Source of the DNA: Acidobacteriota bacterium
GTDB lineage: Bacteria > Acidobacteriota > Terriglobia > Terriglobales > Acidobacteriaceae
Length of the DNA stretch: 8,550 nt
NCBI GenBank assembly: GCA_021805955.1
Contig: JAJZDO010000300.1
Location: 1 to 8,550 of the forward strand
Direction: 5' to 3'
The position numbers and the translations under genes were made by a program. Below are positions 1 through 6,384 of this stretch, piece after piece; position 1 is the first letter of the stretch; each line of letters opens with the position of its first letter. The notes beneath the pieces are model-generated. The model saw nothing but the letters and a program-made list of their open reading frames with translations, was not told the DNA's origin and did not search any database.

Positions 1-31
1 ACTTCCAGATAGGTAATCAGGCTGAACGCCA
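1..31 (-). repeat. Inverted copy of 640-670, at the left edge
   Basis: The reverse complement of bases 1-31 is identical to 640-670. The match ends exactly at base 31 (base 32 differs from its partner at 639) and may continue beyond the left edge. Both copies read AFSLITYLEV in their respective gene frames. Chance is not a realistic explanation for a 31-base exact match in a window of this size. Either a chimeric or misassembled end or a genuine short inverted duplication would explain it. Confidence 0.9.
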
Positions 32-140
32 CATTCCCGCTGGCGGTCAAGGAACGTTGGAAGGTCAGGTCAGCCGCGTAGCAAAGGGATGAGATACAGG
101 CGAGGGACAAGAATGCAATAACTCGTCGTGGGGCGTGCAT
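1..140 (-). CDS. Start of an exported small protein, cut by the left edge
   Basis: Reading leftward from an ATG at 140-138, 46 codons are open to the edge. The N-terminus is a convincing signal peptide: basic residues (MHAPRRV), a hydrophobic core (IAFLSLACISSL) and a cleavage site near CYA|AD at about residue 22. The mature part begins ADLTFQRSLTASGNV. A strong Shine-Dalgarno (GGAGG read on the - strand, 149-153) lies 8 bases before the ATG, which fixes the start. The product is therefore probably exported. The family cannot be named from this stub; the mature start loosely recalls DUF4097-type proteins, but that is only a guess. The last codons (from about residue 37) lie in bases 1-31, which duplicate in inverted form part of the gene at 315-1805, so the C-terminal end seen here may not be genuine. 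The gene diverges from the CNNM gene. Confidence 0.5.
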   Translation of the reverse strand, partial: MHAPRRVIAFLSLACISSLCYAADLTFQRSLTASGNVAFSLITYLE

Positions 141-148
141 GGGGGAAT

Positions 149-153
149 CCTCC
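149..153 (-). promoter_or_regulatory. Shine-Dalgarno of the leftward exported-protein gene
   Basis: CCTCC on the + strand reads GGAGG on the - strand, within CGGAGGATT, with 8 bases to the ATG at 140. This spacing is ideal. It is the main support for a real gene at the left edge, because the reading frame itself is too short to judge. Confidence 0.5.
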
Positions 154-209
154 GGGGGCGACTGGGACTTAATGGAAATGTACTACCGGCAGGAGGATAG
201 ATACGAGGA

Positions 210-238
210 ATTATTGCTGAGGGTTCCATAGACAATAA
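210..238 (-). promoter_or_regulatory. Possible sigma70-type promoter for the leftward gene
   Basis: On the - strand TTATTG (238-233) is followed after 17 bases by AATAAT (215-210). The -10 hexamer matches TATAAT at 5 of 6 positions; the -35 is poor. The -10 lies about 70 bases upstream of the ATG at 140, leaving a short leader. The area is the most AT-rich part of an otherwise GC-rich region. This is a by-eye match only. Confidence 0.25.
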
Positions 239-239
239 C

Positions 240-255
240 TCTCCATACATGGAGA
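240..255. repeat. 16-bp dyad, possible operator
   Basis: TCTCCAT-AC-ATGGAGA is a perfect inverted repeat with 7-base arms and a 2-base centre. It lies between two divergent genes and just upstream of the candidate -35 of the leftward promoter. Symmetry, size and position fit a dimeric regulator site. I do not recognise it as the operator of a named family, and a single dyad of this length can arise by chance. Confidence 0.35.
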
Positions 256-272
256 TAAAGGCGCTTTTAGCG

Positions 273-292
273 GCGAGGCCTTCGACCCTCGC
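273..292. repeat. GC-rich hairpin upstream of the CNNM gene
   Basis: GCGAGG (273-278) and CCTCGC (287-292) are perfect 6-base arms around an 8-base loop. The hairpin ends about 15 bases before the Shine-Dalgarno of the gene at 315, so it would sit in the 5' leader if transcription starts upstream. No U-tract follows, so it is not an intrinsic terminator. Confidence 0.3.
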
Positions 293-306
293 GGCCTGCT
301 AGACTC

Positions 307-311
307 GGAGG
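307..311 (+). promoter_or_regulatory. Shine-Dalgarno of the CNNM gene
   Basis: GGAGG, in CGGAGGCGA directly before the ATG at 315. The spacing of 3 bases is tight, but the motif is strong and there is no better start nearby; the protein from 315 begins at the expected first membrane helix. Confidence 0.5.
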
Positions 312-314
312 CGA

Positions 315-1805
315 ATGCCAACTCTGCCGCTATTTCGAGCTGCCGCGATTGCGGCGTTGATTCTGGCCAACGCATTTTTCGTCGCTGCGGAGTTTGCCCT
401 TGTTTCGCTGCGGCGTACACGGGTGCAGCAACTGATCGAAGAGAAGCGTGGTAGCGCGCGCCTTGTTGCAGAGTTGCAATCGAACCTGGAAGAACTTTTA
501 CCCGCGGTGCAGCTGGGCGTAACTTTGGCCAGCCTGACGCTCGGCTGGTTGGGCGAACCCTTTGTGGCGCGCTTTCTGGTACCGTGGCTTTCCATTCTGC
601 CCCATGCCCGCTTTTTCGCCGGTATCGTGTCCGCGGGGCTGGCGTTCAGCCTGATTACCTATCTGGAAGTTATTTTTGGAGAGCTGGTACCCAAGTCGCT
701 GGCGCTGCGCCAGGGCGAGAAAATGGCGTTGGCGATCGCCGGCCCCATCAACGTCTTCATGCGGCTGACGCGCCCCCTGGTCCGCTTCATGAACGCCTCC
801 GCGGAACTGGTGCTGCGCGTATTCCGGCTGTCTCGCGTCCCCGATGGAACCGCCCATTCCCCGGAGGAGTTGAAGCTCATCACCACGGCTACCCGACGCG
901 TGGGGCTGTTGCCGGAAAAGCTCGAGATGATTATCCATCGCGTGCTCGATCTGGATACCATCACCGTGCGCGAAATCATGACGCCCCGGCAACGGATTTT
1001 TTCTCTGCCCACCGATCTTCCCCTCGCCGAGGCCAACGCGCGCATTACCCAGGTGCAGCGTTCGCGAGTTCCCGTCTTCGATCCCCAACGAGGTCCCGAG
1101 CATATCGTGGGCGTTGTCTATGCCAAGGACCTGGCGCGGCTCATGCATTCCCGCGCCATCCTTCAGGCAGCGGCTCAAACCAGCGCGATCCGAGACGGAG
1201 AAAGCGAAATGCAGCTCGGCCAGCTGATGCACGATGTGATTATCGTGCCGGAAACCAAGCTCGTCTCCGATCTGCTCACAGAATTTCAAACTCGAAGAAG
1301 GCATCTTGCCATCGTTGTGGACGAATTTGGCTCGACAACAGGACTCGTCACGGTCGAAGACGCGCTGGAGCAGATTGTCGGCGAGATGGAGGATGAATTC
1401 GACATACACGACAGCTCCATGCAAACGCTTTCTTCCGGTACGCTGGTGCTACACGGCAACGTCACGCTGCTGGATCTCGAAACCCAGATGGGGTGGCATC
1501 TGCCGCACGATGGCGGCGTCGAAACGCTGGCAGGATTTCTACTGGTGCACATGCAGAAAATTCCCACCGTGGGCGATTCGATGGTGCATGAAGGGCGAAG
1601 ATTCACCGTTGCCGCAATGGAAGACCACCGCATCACCCGCGTGCGCGTAGAGCCGGAAACCGCGGCGATGACGGACAAAAAATCATCCTCGAATATCGAT
1701 GCGGAAAAAGTTTTGCCGCCTAAGAGTCGCGGCGCCCAGGTTGGAACACTGGAAAGCTCCGCGACGAAGACCGGTTTCAACAACGAGGAGCACAATCCAG
1801 CATGA
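315..1805 (+). CDS. CNNM/CBS/CorC_HlyC transporter-like membrane protein
   Basis: A 496-residue member of the family often labelled 'hemolysin' or 'magnesium/cobalt efflux protein'. Domains in order: a membrane CNNM (DUF21) domain, about residues 5-200, with AEFALVSLRRTR (25-36) and FGELVPKSLAL (121-131); two CBS repeats, the first starting at VREIMTPR (218-225) and the second including VDEFGSTTGLVTVEDALEQI (335-354), followed by the acidic VGEMEDEFD; and a C-terminal CorC_HlyC domain at about 370-447. The last 50 or so residues are low-complexity and probably disordered. Members are inner-membrane proteins linked to Mg2+/Co2+ export, with CBS pairs that bind adenine nucleotides. The hemolysin label rests on weak old evidence. 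The stop overlaps the start of the next gene (ATGA 1802-1805), so the two are probably co-translated, although no functional link is obvious. Confidence 0.93.
   Translation: MPTLPLFRAAAIAALILANAFFVAAEFALVSLRRTRVQQLIEEKRGSARLVAELQSNLEELLPAVQLGVTLASLTLGWLGEPFVARFLVPWLSILPHARFFAGIVSAGLAFSLITYLEVIFGELVPKSLALRQGEKMALAIAGPINVFMRLTRPLVRFMNASAELVLRVFRLSRVPDGTAHSPEELKLITTATRRVGLLPEKLEMIIHRVLDLDTITVREIMTPRQRIFSLPTDLPLAEANARITQVQRSRVPVFDPQRGPEHIVGVVYAKDLARLMHSRAILQAAAQTSAIRDGESEMQLGQLMHDVIIVPETKLVSDLLTEFQTRRRHLAIVVDEFGSTTGLVTVEDALEQIVGEMEDEFDIHDSSMQTLSSGTLVLHGNVTLLDLETQMGWHLPHDGGVETLAGFLLVHMQKIPTVGDSMVHEGRRFTVAAMEDHRITRVRVEPETAAMTDKKSSSNIDAEKVLPPKSRGAQVGTLESSATKTGFNNEEHNPA
640..670 (+). repeat. Partner of the inverted copy at 1-31
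   Basis: This stretch lies in the CNNM/DUF21 domain of the gene at 315-1805 (residues about 110-119) and belongs there: the protein continues smoothly into the family motif FGELVPKSLAL. It is therefore the likely parental copy, and the left-edge copy the derived one. Confidence 0.9.
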
Positions 1806-2728
1806 AGGCAGCCTGGCGCACCGTCCTGAAACGTCTTCTGCTGCTTCTCCCGGTGCTCTGGATTGTGGTGTCGCTCATCTTCTTTCTCATTCATCTGGTT
1901 CCGGGCGATCCGGTAGAGCAGATGCTGGGCGAGGGAGCCACGGCTTCCGATATCGGCGCCTTGTGCCATGCCTATGGATTGGATGTCCCACTCGGCACGC
2001 AATATGTTCGCTACTGGAACGGAGTGCTGCATGGGAATCTGGGGCAGTCGCTGCGCTTCAACACCCCGGTCACGCAACTGATCTTGTCGCGCTATCCGTA
2101 CACGTTGGAGCTTGCCATCCCCGCTGTTCTGCTGGCGATTCTGCTGTCGTTTCCCGCCGGCATCGCCTCCGCGCGCCATCGCTCCCGATGGCAGGACAAG
2201 TGGCTCGGCGTAATCAGCTTGTTTGGAGTTTCCTTTCCAAGTTTCACGCTGGGCCCCATTTTGATTCTCGTGTTTGGAATTGCGCTGGGATGGCTCCCCG
2301 TCTCCGGGACTGGATCGTGGCGGAATTTTATTCTGCCGACCGTCACCATGGGAACGGCGCTGGCGGCAATTCTGACCCGCATGGTTCGCACCTCCATGCT
2401 GGAGGAGCTGGGTCAGGACTATATCCGCACCGCGCGCGCAAAAGGACTGTCCGAGCGCGCCGTCGTCTATCGCCACGCCCTCCCCAATGCGATGATTCCG
2501 CTGCTGACGGTGATTGGCTTGCAGTTCGGCGTTCTGCTGGCTGGCGCCATCGTGACCGAGACCATCTTCTCCTGGCCTGGACTCGGGCGACTGACCATCT
2601 CCGCCATTTCCAATCGGGATTACCCGCTGGTGCAAGGCTGCATTCTGGCTATCGGTCTGACCTATGTGCTGGTGAACCTCCTCACAGATGCGCTCTACAT
2701 CCTGGCGAACCCGCGCATCCGCCAATGA
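1802..2728 (+). CDS. ABC transporter permease, DppB/OppB family
   Basis: A 308-residue inner-membrane permease of the dipeptide/oligopeptide/nickel importer type. The N-terminal helix (about 11-33) runs into HLVPGDPVEQMLGEGAT, the usual DppB opening, followed by a periplasmic segment (GLDVPLGTQYVRYW) and about five more helices. The cytoplasmic EAA loop, which docks on the ATPase, is clear at 201-230 (EELGQDYIRTARAKGLSE then HALPNA), and SWPGLGRL is at 257-264. Length and ending (NPRIRQ) are normal for DppB, so the gene looks intact. It normally pairs with DppC, two ATPases and a binding protein, none of which follow. The start overlaps the upstream stop by ATGA; GAGGAG at 1785-1790 is a plausible but distant ribosome site. 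Substrate cannot be told. Orphan copy or part of a split locus are both possible. Confidence 0.92.
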   Translation: MKAAWRTVLKRLLLLLPVLWIVVSLIFFLIHLVPGDPVEQMLGEGATASDIGALCHAYGLDVPLGTQYVRYWNGVLHGNLGQSLRFNTPVTQLILSRYPYTLELAIPAVLLAILLSFPAGIASARHRSRWQDKWLGVISLFGVSFPSFTLGPILILVFGIALGWLPVSGTGSWRNFILPTVTMGTALAAILTRMVRTSMLEELGQDYIRTARAKGLSERAVVYRHALPNAMIPLLTVIGLQFGVLLAGAIVTETIFSWPGLGRLTISAISNRDYPLVQGCILAIGLTYVLVNLLTDALYILANPRIRQ

Positions 2729-2799
2729 GCGGTTTCACTCATCCGCCAGCGACCGGACGACAAACTCGTTGCCCGATTTTTCATCCCATTGAGGTTTGA
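2725..2799 (+). CDS. Doubtful 24-codon ORF overlapping the permease stop
   Basis: An ATG at 2725 overlaps the permease stop as ATGA and opens 24 codons (MSGFTHPPATGRQTRC...) to a TGA at 2797-2799. That stop itself overlaps a TTG (2796) that opens the long subunit II frame. The peptide has no membrane segment and does not resemble the N-terminus of DppC. It may be coincidence, a coupling peptide, or the stub of a lost downstream gene. I include it only because of the two overlaps. Confidence 0.12.
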   Translation: MSGFTHPPATGRQTRCPIFHPIEV

Positions 2800-2996
2800 G
2801 TCAAAACACGCCGCCCCCTCGCGACTTGGCGAACGGTGTCATACTGGAAGTGCGGTTCTTTTTGTCGGATCTTGCGAATTCAGCCGATGCCTCGCGAATG
2901 ATTGGATTCATCCAGGGAGCTGTTCAGCATTGCAGGAGTCTTGCGTTGAAGTCCTTTTGTTGGGAAGCCATACGGTCCTCCATCTTGCCTGGAGCG
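2729..2996 (+). other. Spacer before the oxidase operon; start of coxB uncertain
   Basis: About 268 bases between the permease and the most likely start of subunit II. The subunit II frame stays open back to a TTG at 2796, but the 67 extra residues (2796-2996) contain no signal peptide, no membrane helix and no similarity I know to subunit II, so I read them as probably untranslated. The stretch is where a promoter for the oxidase genes would be expected. CATACT at 2840-2845 could be a -10, but I see no convincing -35, and I find no clear intrinsic terminator for the upstream genes. No RNA gene or repeat is evident. Confidence 0.5.
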
Positions 2997-4037
2997 ATGC
3001 GGGCACATCCAACCTTACATAATCTTGCCCTGGCGATGTATACCGCTTCCGGCCAGGGGGCCAGCTTGTTCGACAAGCTGTTGACTTCCTCCACCAACAT
3101 CTTTTCTCCGCGGTCCGCCCCTGCGCACGACATTTTCCGCCTCTCGATCTTCGTGCTCATCATCACGGGCGCAATCTTCGTTACAGTTTCCGCATTGTTG
3201 TTGCACGTCATCCTTCGCTATCGCCATCGCGCCGGCGACGACGAACGCGAGCCGCCCCAGATTTACGGAAGCAATCAGATTGAACTCGCATGGACCGTAT
3301 TTCCCATTCTGATTGTGGTAGTGATCTTCCTTGCCAGCGTGCGCATCATCTTCAGCATCCAGCACGCGCCGCTGCCCGGGCAGGCGTTGAATGTGACCGT
3401 GGTTGGCCATCAATTCTGGTGGGAGTTTCGCTACCCTAAATATGGATTTGTCACGGCGAACGAGTTGCATGTTCCCGTTGGAGCGGACGCGAACGGTCCG
3501 CTGCCAACGTCTCTGAAACTGGTCAGCGCGGATGTCGATCATAGCTTCTGGGTGCCGCGCCTCGGCGGCAAGACCGACCTGATGTCGGGCCAGGTGAATA
3601 ACATGTGGATTCAGCCCGACACTCCCGGCATCTATTACGGGCAGTGCGCCCAGTTTTGCGGCGCCGAACACGCCAGAATGTTGATTCGCGTTTATGCGCA
3701 GACGCCCACGGACTTCGAGAAATGGGCTGCCAATCAGGCGAAACCCGCAGTGCAAGATCCCAGCGTCGCTGCCGGACGCGCCGTATTTGAGCACAGCGCC
3801 TGTATCAATTGCCACGCGATACGCGGCACGGTCGCGAATGGCCGCTTCGGACCCGATCTGACCCACCTGGCGAGCCGCGACACGCTCGCCGCGGGAGCGC
3901 TGCCCAATACGGAAAGCAATCTGGAAAACTGGATCAAGGACCCCGACCATTACAAGCCGGGATGCCTGATGCCGGCCATGAAACTCAGCGACCGGGACAT
4001 AGCCCTGATCGCTTCTTACCTCGTAACACTGCAGTAA
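2997..4037 (+). CDS. coxB: Cytochrome c oxidase subunit II with fused haem c domain
   Basis: Receives electrons from cytochrome c and passes them through CuA to subunit I. Numbering from the ATG at 2997 (346 residues): two membrane helices at about 49-73 and 95-119; GHQFWWEFRYP before the cupredoxin domain; CuA ligands H182, C217, C221, H225 and M228 (DVDHSFW and CAQFCGAEHARM); then a C-terminal cytochrome c domain with C269-x-x-C-H273 (CINCH) and probable axial Met325 (CLMPAM). This is the caa3-type arrangement. The usual CuA-loop Glu is Gln219. The start is uncertain: GGAG lies only 2 bases before 2997; ATG 2898, ATG 3036 and TTG 2796 are alternatives in frame, and none gives a clean signal peptide. 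The first helix-free 48 residues are unusually poor as an export signal. coxA follows after 25 bases. Confidence 0.95.
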   Translation: MRAHPTLHNLALAMYTASGQGASLFDKLLTSSTNIFSPRSAPAHDIFRLSIFVLIITGAIFVTVSALLLHVILRYRHRAGDDEREPPQIYGSNQIELAWTVFPILIVVVIFLASVRIIFSIQHAPLPGQALNVTVVGHQFWWEFRYPKYGFVTANELHVPVGADANGPLPTSLKLVSADVDHSFWVPRLGGKTDLMSGQVNNMWIQPDTPGIYYGQCAQFCGAEHARMLIRVYAQTPTDFEKWAANQAKPAVQDPSVAAGRAVFEHSACINCHAIRGTVANGRFGPDLTHLASRDTLAAGALPNTESNLENWIKDPDHYKPGCLMPAMKLSDRDIALIASYLVTLQ

Positions 4038-4062
4038 GCTGTGGAAGTGAGAGACGCACGTT

Positions 4063-5784
4063 ATGGCTGATTCCATACCACTGTCAGGAGCGATCGATCG
4101 AACTCCGAAAGAGGAAAATCACCGCCTGTGGTTGGAGGTGATGCATGAGTGGATCGTCACCACCGATCATAAAAAGATCGGCATGATGTATATCGCCGCC
4201 GCGCTGATCTTTCTCGTGATCGGCGGCGTTGAAGCCCTGCTCATACGGATTCAGTTGGCCCGGCCCGAGGCGACATTCGTCTCGCCGGAGCAATACAATC
4301 AGCTCTTCACGCTGCACGGCACTACCATGATTTTTTTCGTTGCCATGCCCATTCTCCTAGGCTTTGGAAATTACCTGGTGCCGCTCATGATTGGCGCCCG
4401 GGACATGGCGTTTCCCCGGCTCAACGCTTTCAGCTTCTGGATTTTTCTGTTTGGCGCGTTGCTGCTCTACTACAGCTTCCTCGGTGGAAAAGGCCTCTTC
4501 GGCGGGGCCGGAATTCCGGATCAGGGCTGGTTCGCCTACGCGCCCCTCACGTCCGTTGCATTCTCAAAAAGCCATGCCGCCGACTACTGGGCGCTGGGAA
4601 TCTTTATCAGCGGCATTGGAAGCATTGGCACCGCCCTGAATACCGTTGCGACAACGCTTTGCCTGCGCTGCAAGGGCATGAAGCTGAACCATATGCCGCT
4701 GTTTGTCTGGCTGATGCTGGTCGCATCGGTGCTGATTCTGGGCGCGATCCCCCCACTGGGAGCGGCGCAGCTCATGCTCTTGGTCGACCGCTTTCTCGGC
4801 GGACATTTTTTCGATACGCAGGCCGGCGGCTCGGCTGTTTTGTGGGCGCATTTCTTCTGGATCTTCGGACATCCCGAGGTCTACATCCTGGTGCTGCCCG
4901 CCTTCGGTTTTGTGAATGAAATCATTCCCGTGTTCTCCCGCAAGGCGATCTTCGGCTATCCGGCTATGGTGGCGGCCTCAGTCGGCATTGGATTTATCAG
5001 CTTCACAGTGTGGGCGCACCACATGTTTACCGTGGGCATGGGAGCTGCGGCCAACACCGCCTTTGTCCTCTCGACCATGATCATCGCCGTCCCCACTGGA
5101 ATAAAAATCTTCAACTGGCTGGCAACGATGTGGGGCGGTAAGATCTATTTCACGGTTCCGATGCTGTTCTGTACTGCCTTCCTGTTTCAATTCACGCTTG
5201 CTGGCCTCACCGGAGTCATGTTGGCGGTCGCGCCTTTCGACTGGCAACTGCATAACTCGTATTTTGTGGTCGCGCATTTTCATTACGTCATTGTCGGCGG
5301 CATTCTGTTTGCCCTGTTCGCTGCTTTCTATTATTGGTTTCCGAAAATGACGGGGCGCATGATGAGCGGAACCCTGGGCAAGTGGCATTTCTGGCTGTTT
5401 GTCATCGGCTTCCACATGACGTTCGATACCATGCACATTCCTGGGCTCTTGGGAATGCCGCGGGAAATCTACACCTATGAACCGGGCCACCATTGGGGAA
5501 CTTGGAACATGATCATCACCATTGGCGCATTTATCCAGGCGATTGCCATTCTCATCTTTGTTTACAATCTGGTTCGCTCGCATTTTGTCGGAGAACTGGC
5601 CGGCAACGACCCCTGGGATGCCTGGACGCTGGAATGGGCGACCACCTCTCCGCCGCCCAGTTACAACTTTGCCGACGAGCCCATGGTTCGCAGCCGCCGT
5701 CCGCTGTGGGACCTCAAGCATCCGGAAGACCCGGACTGGAAATATGAGCTCGACACCGAAGATCAGTTGGCGGCCAACAAATGA
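4063..5784 (+). CDS. coxA: Cytochrome c oxidase subunit I
   Basis: The catalytic subunit, reducing O2 to water at the haem a3-CuB site and pumping protons; 573 residues with about 12 membrane helices. Haem a ligands are H85 (TLHGTT) and H407; haem a3 ligand H405 (VAHFHYV); CuB ligands H270, H319 and H320 (GHPEVYI and WAHHMF), with Y274 able to form the His-Tyr cross-link. D-channel residues D114 and N103 (FGNYLVP, RDMAFPRLN) and E272, and K-channel K348 (PTGIKIFNW), are present, so it is an A1-type oxidase expected to pump protons. The start at 4063 gives a 26-residue polar N-terminus before MHEWIVTTDHKKIG; an ATG at 4141 is the only close alternative. GAGAG at 4049-4053 is a modest ribosome site. 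The C-terminus is polar and charged. The stop overlaps coxC by ATGA. Confidence 0.98.
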   Translation: MADSIPLSGAIDRTPKEENHRLWLEVMHEWIVTTDHKKIGMMYIAAALIFLVIGGVEALLIRIQLARPEATFVSPEQYNQLFTLHGTTMIFFVAMPILLGFGNYLVPLMIGARDMAFPRLNAFSFWIFLFGALLLYYSFLGGKGLFGGAGIPDQGWFAYAPLTSVAFSKSHAADYWALGIFISGIGSIGTALNTVATTLCLRCKGMKLNHMPLFVWLMLVASVLILGAIPPLGAAQLMLLVDRFLGGHFFDTQAGGSAVLWAHFFWIFGHPEVYILVLPAFGFVNEIIPVFSRKAIFGYPAMVAASVGIGFISFTVWAHHMFTVGMGAAANTAFVLSTMIIAVPTGIKIFNWLATMWGGKIYFTVPMLFCTAFLFQFTLAGLTGVMLAVAPFDWQLHNSYFVVAHFHYVIVGGILFALFAAFYYWFPKMTGRMMSGTLGKWHFWLFVIGFHMTFDTMHIPGLLGMPREIYTYEPGHHWGTWNMIITIGAFIQAIAILIFVYNLVRSHFVGELAGNDPWDAWTLEWATTSPPPSYNFADEPMVRSRRPLWDLKHPEDPDWKYELDTEDQLAANK

Positions 5785-6377
5785 CGACCATCCCATTCAC
5801 CCTCGATAGCAGGGACGAAGTTTGGGTCCTGCCCTACAAAGGCACAGTGGGCATGTGGTGCTTGATCATGGCCGAGTCGGCCATGTTCCTCATCTTCGTT
5901 GTGGCCTACCTCTTCTACATTGGCAAAAGTCTCAGCGGACCTACGCCACAGGAGATACTCAGCCTTCCTATCTTCGGCACCATCTGTCTGTTTTCCAGCA
6001 GTCTCACCGTCCATCTTGCCGTGAACGGCCTTCAGAAGCGCAGCCAATGGTCGTTTATCGGATGGCTGACGGGCACCGTCCTGCTGGGCGTTATGTTTCT
6101 CATCGGCACCGGCAGAGAATGGTACGACCTGATCTACAAACACCATTTCACCATTCGCACCAGCCTGTTCGGCACCACGTTTTATTCTTTGGTGGGCCTG
6201 CATGCCACCCATGTTGCCATCGGATTGCTGATGCTGAGCGTCGTCCTCGTCCTCGGGCTGTTTGGCAAGGTCACGCGGGACCACGTAGACCATTTTCACG
6301 CGTTGTCCATGTACTGGCATTTTGTCGATGCCGTGTGGGCGGTTGTTTTTCTCGTCGTATATGTAATCGGAAGATGA
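5781..6377 (+). CDS. coxC: Cytochrome c oxidase subunit III, short 5-helix form
   Basis: 198 residues with about five membrane helices. It begins where helix III of the 7-helix mitochondrial-type protein would, as in many bacterial aa3/caa3 oxidases, so it is not truncated for its subgroup. Family marks: the helix III Glu at E32 (CLIMAESAMFLIF), GLHATHV at 139-145 and the terminal WHFVDAVWAVVFLVVY (179-194). Subunit III has no redox centre; in related oxidases it stabilises subunit I and supports proton uptake into the D channel. Translation is probably coupled to coxA through ATGA at 5781-5784, since no good ribosome site lies upstream. Confidence 0.96.
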   Translation: MTTIPFTLDSRDEVWVLPYKGTVGMWCLIMAESAMFLIFVVAYLFYIGKSLSGPTPQEILSLPIFGTICLFSSSLTVHLAVNGLQKRSQWSFIGWLTGTVLLGVMFLIGTGREWYDLIYKHHFTIRTSLFGTTFYSLVGLHATHVAIGLLMLSVVLVLGLFGKVTRDHVDHFHALSMYWHFVDAVWAVVFLVVYVIGR

Positions 6378-6384
6378 CAAGTCT

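Noticed and set aside
498..1424. 308-codon - strand frame inside the CNNM gene
   Set aside because: Shadow of a well-supported gene; composition is typical of antisense frames in GC-rich DNA and there is no ribosome site or motif.
1286..2725. Long open frame on the - strand (479 codons) across the CNNM gene end and the permease
   Set aside because: Antisense to two genes with clear family motifs; the predicted protein is rich in Gln, Arg and His, with no recognisable domain, as expected of a GC-driven mirror frame.
2755..2782. Possible intrinsic terminator before the oxidase operon (short T-run after a GC stretch)
   Set aside because: The arms upstream of the TTTTT run pair only partly, with internal mismatches, so it does not qualify.
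1699..2799. 366-codon + strand frame overlapping the permease
   Set aside because: Out of frame with the permease, Arg/His/Ser-rich and without domains; only its last 24 codons escape overlap and are discussed separately.
3015..4076. 353-codon - strand frame opposite coxB
   Set aside because: Covers the CuA and haem c coding region on the opposite strand and has no family features.
4978..5796. 272-codon - strand frame opposite the end of coxA
   Set aside because: Antisense to the haem-ligand region of coxA; no features of its own.
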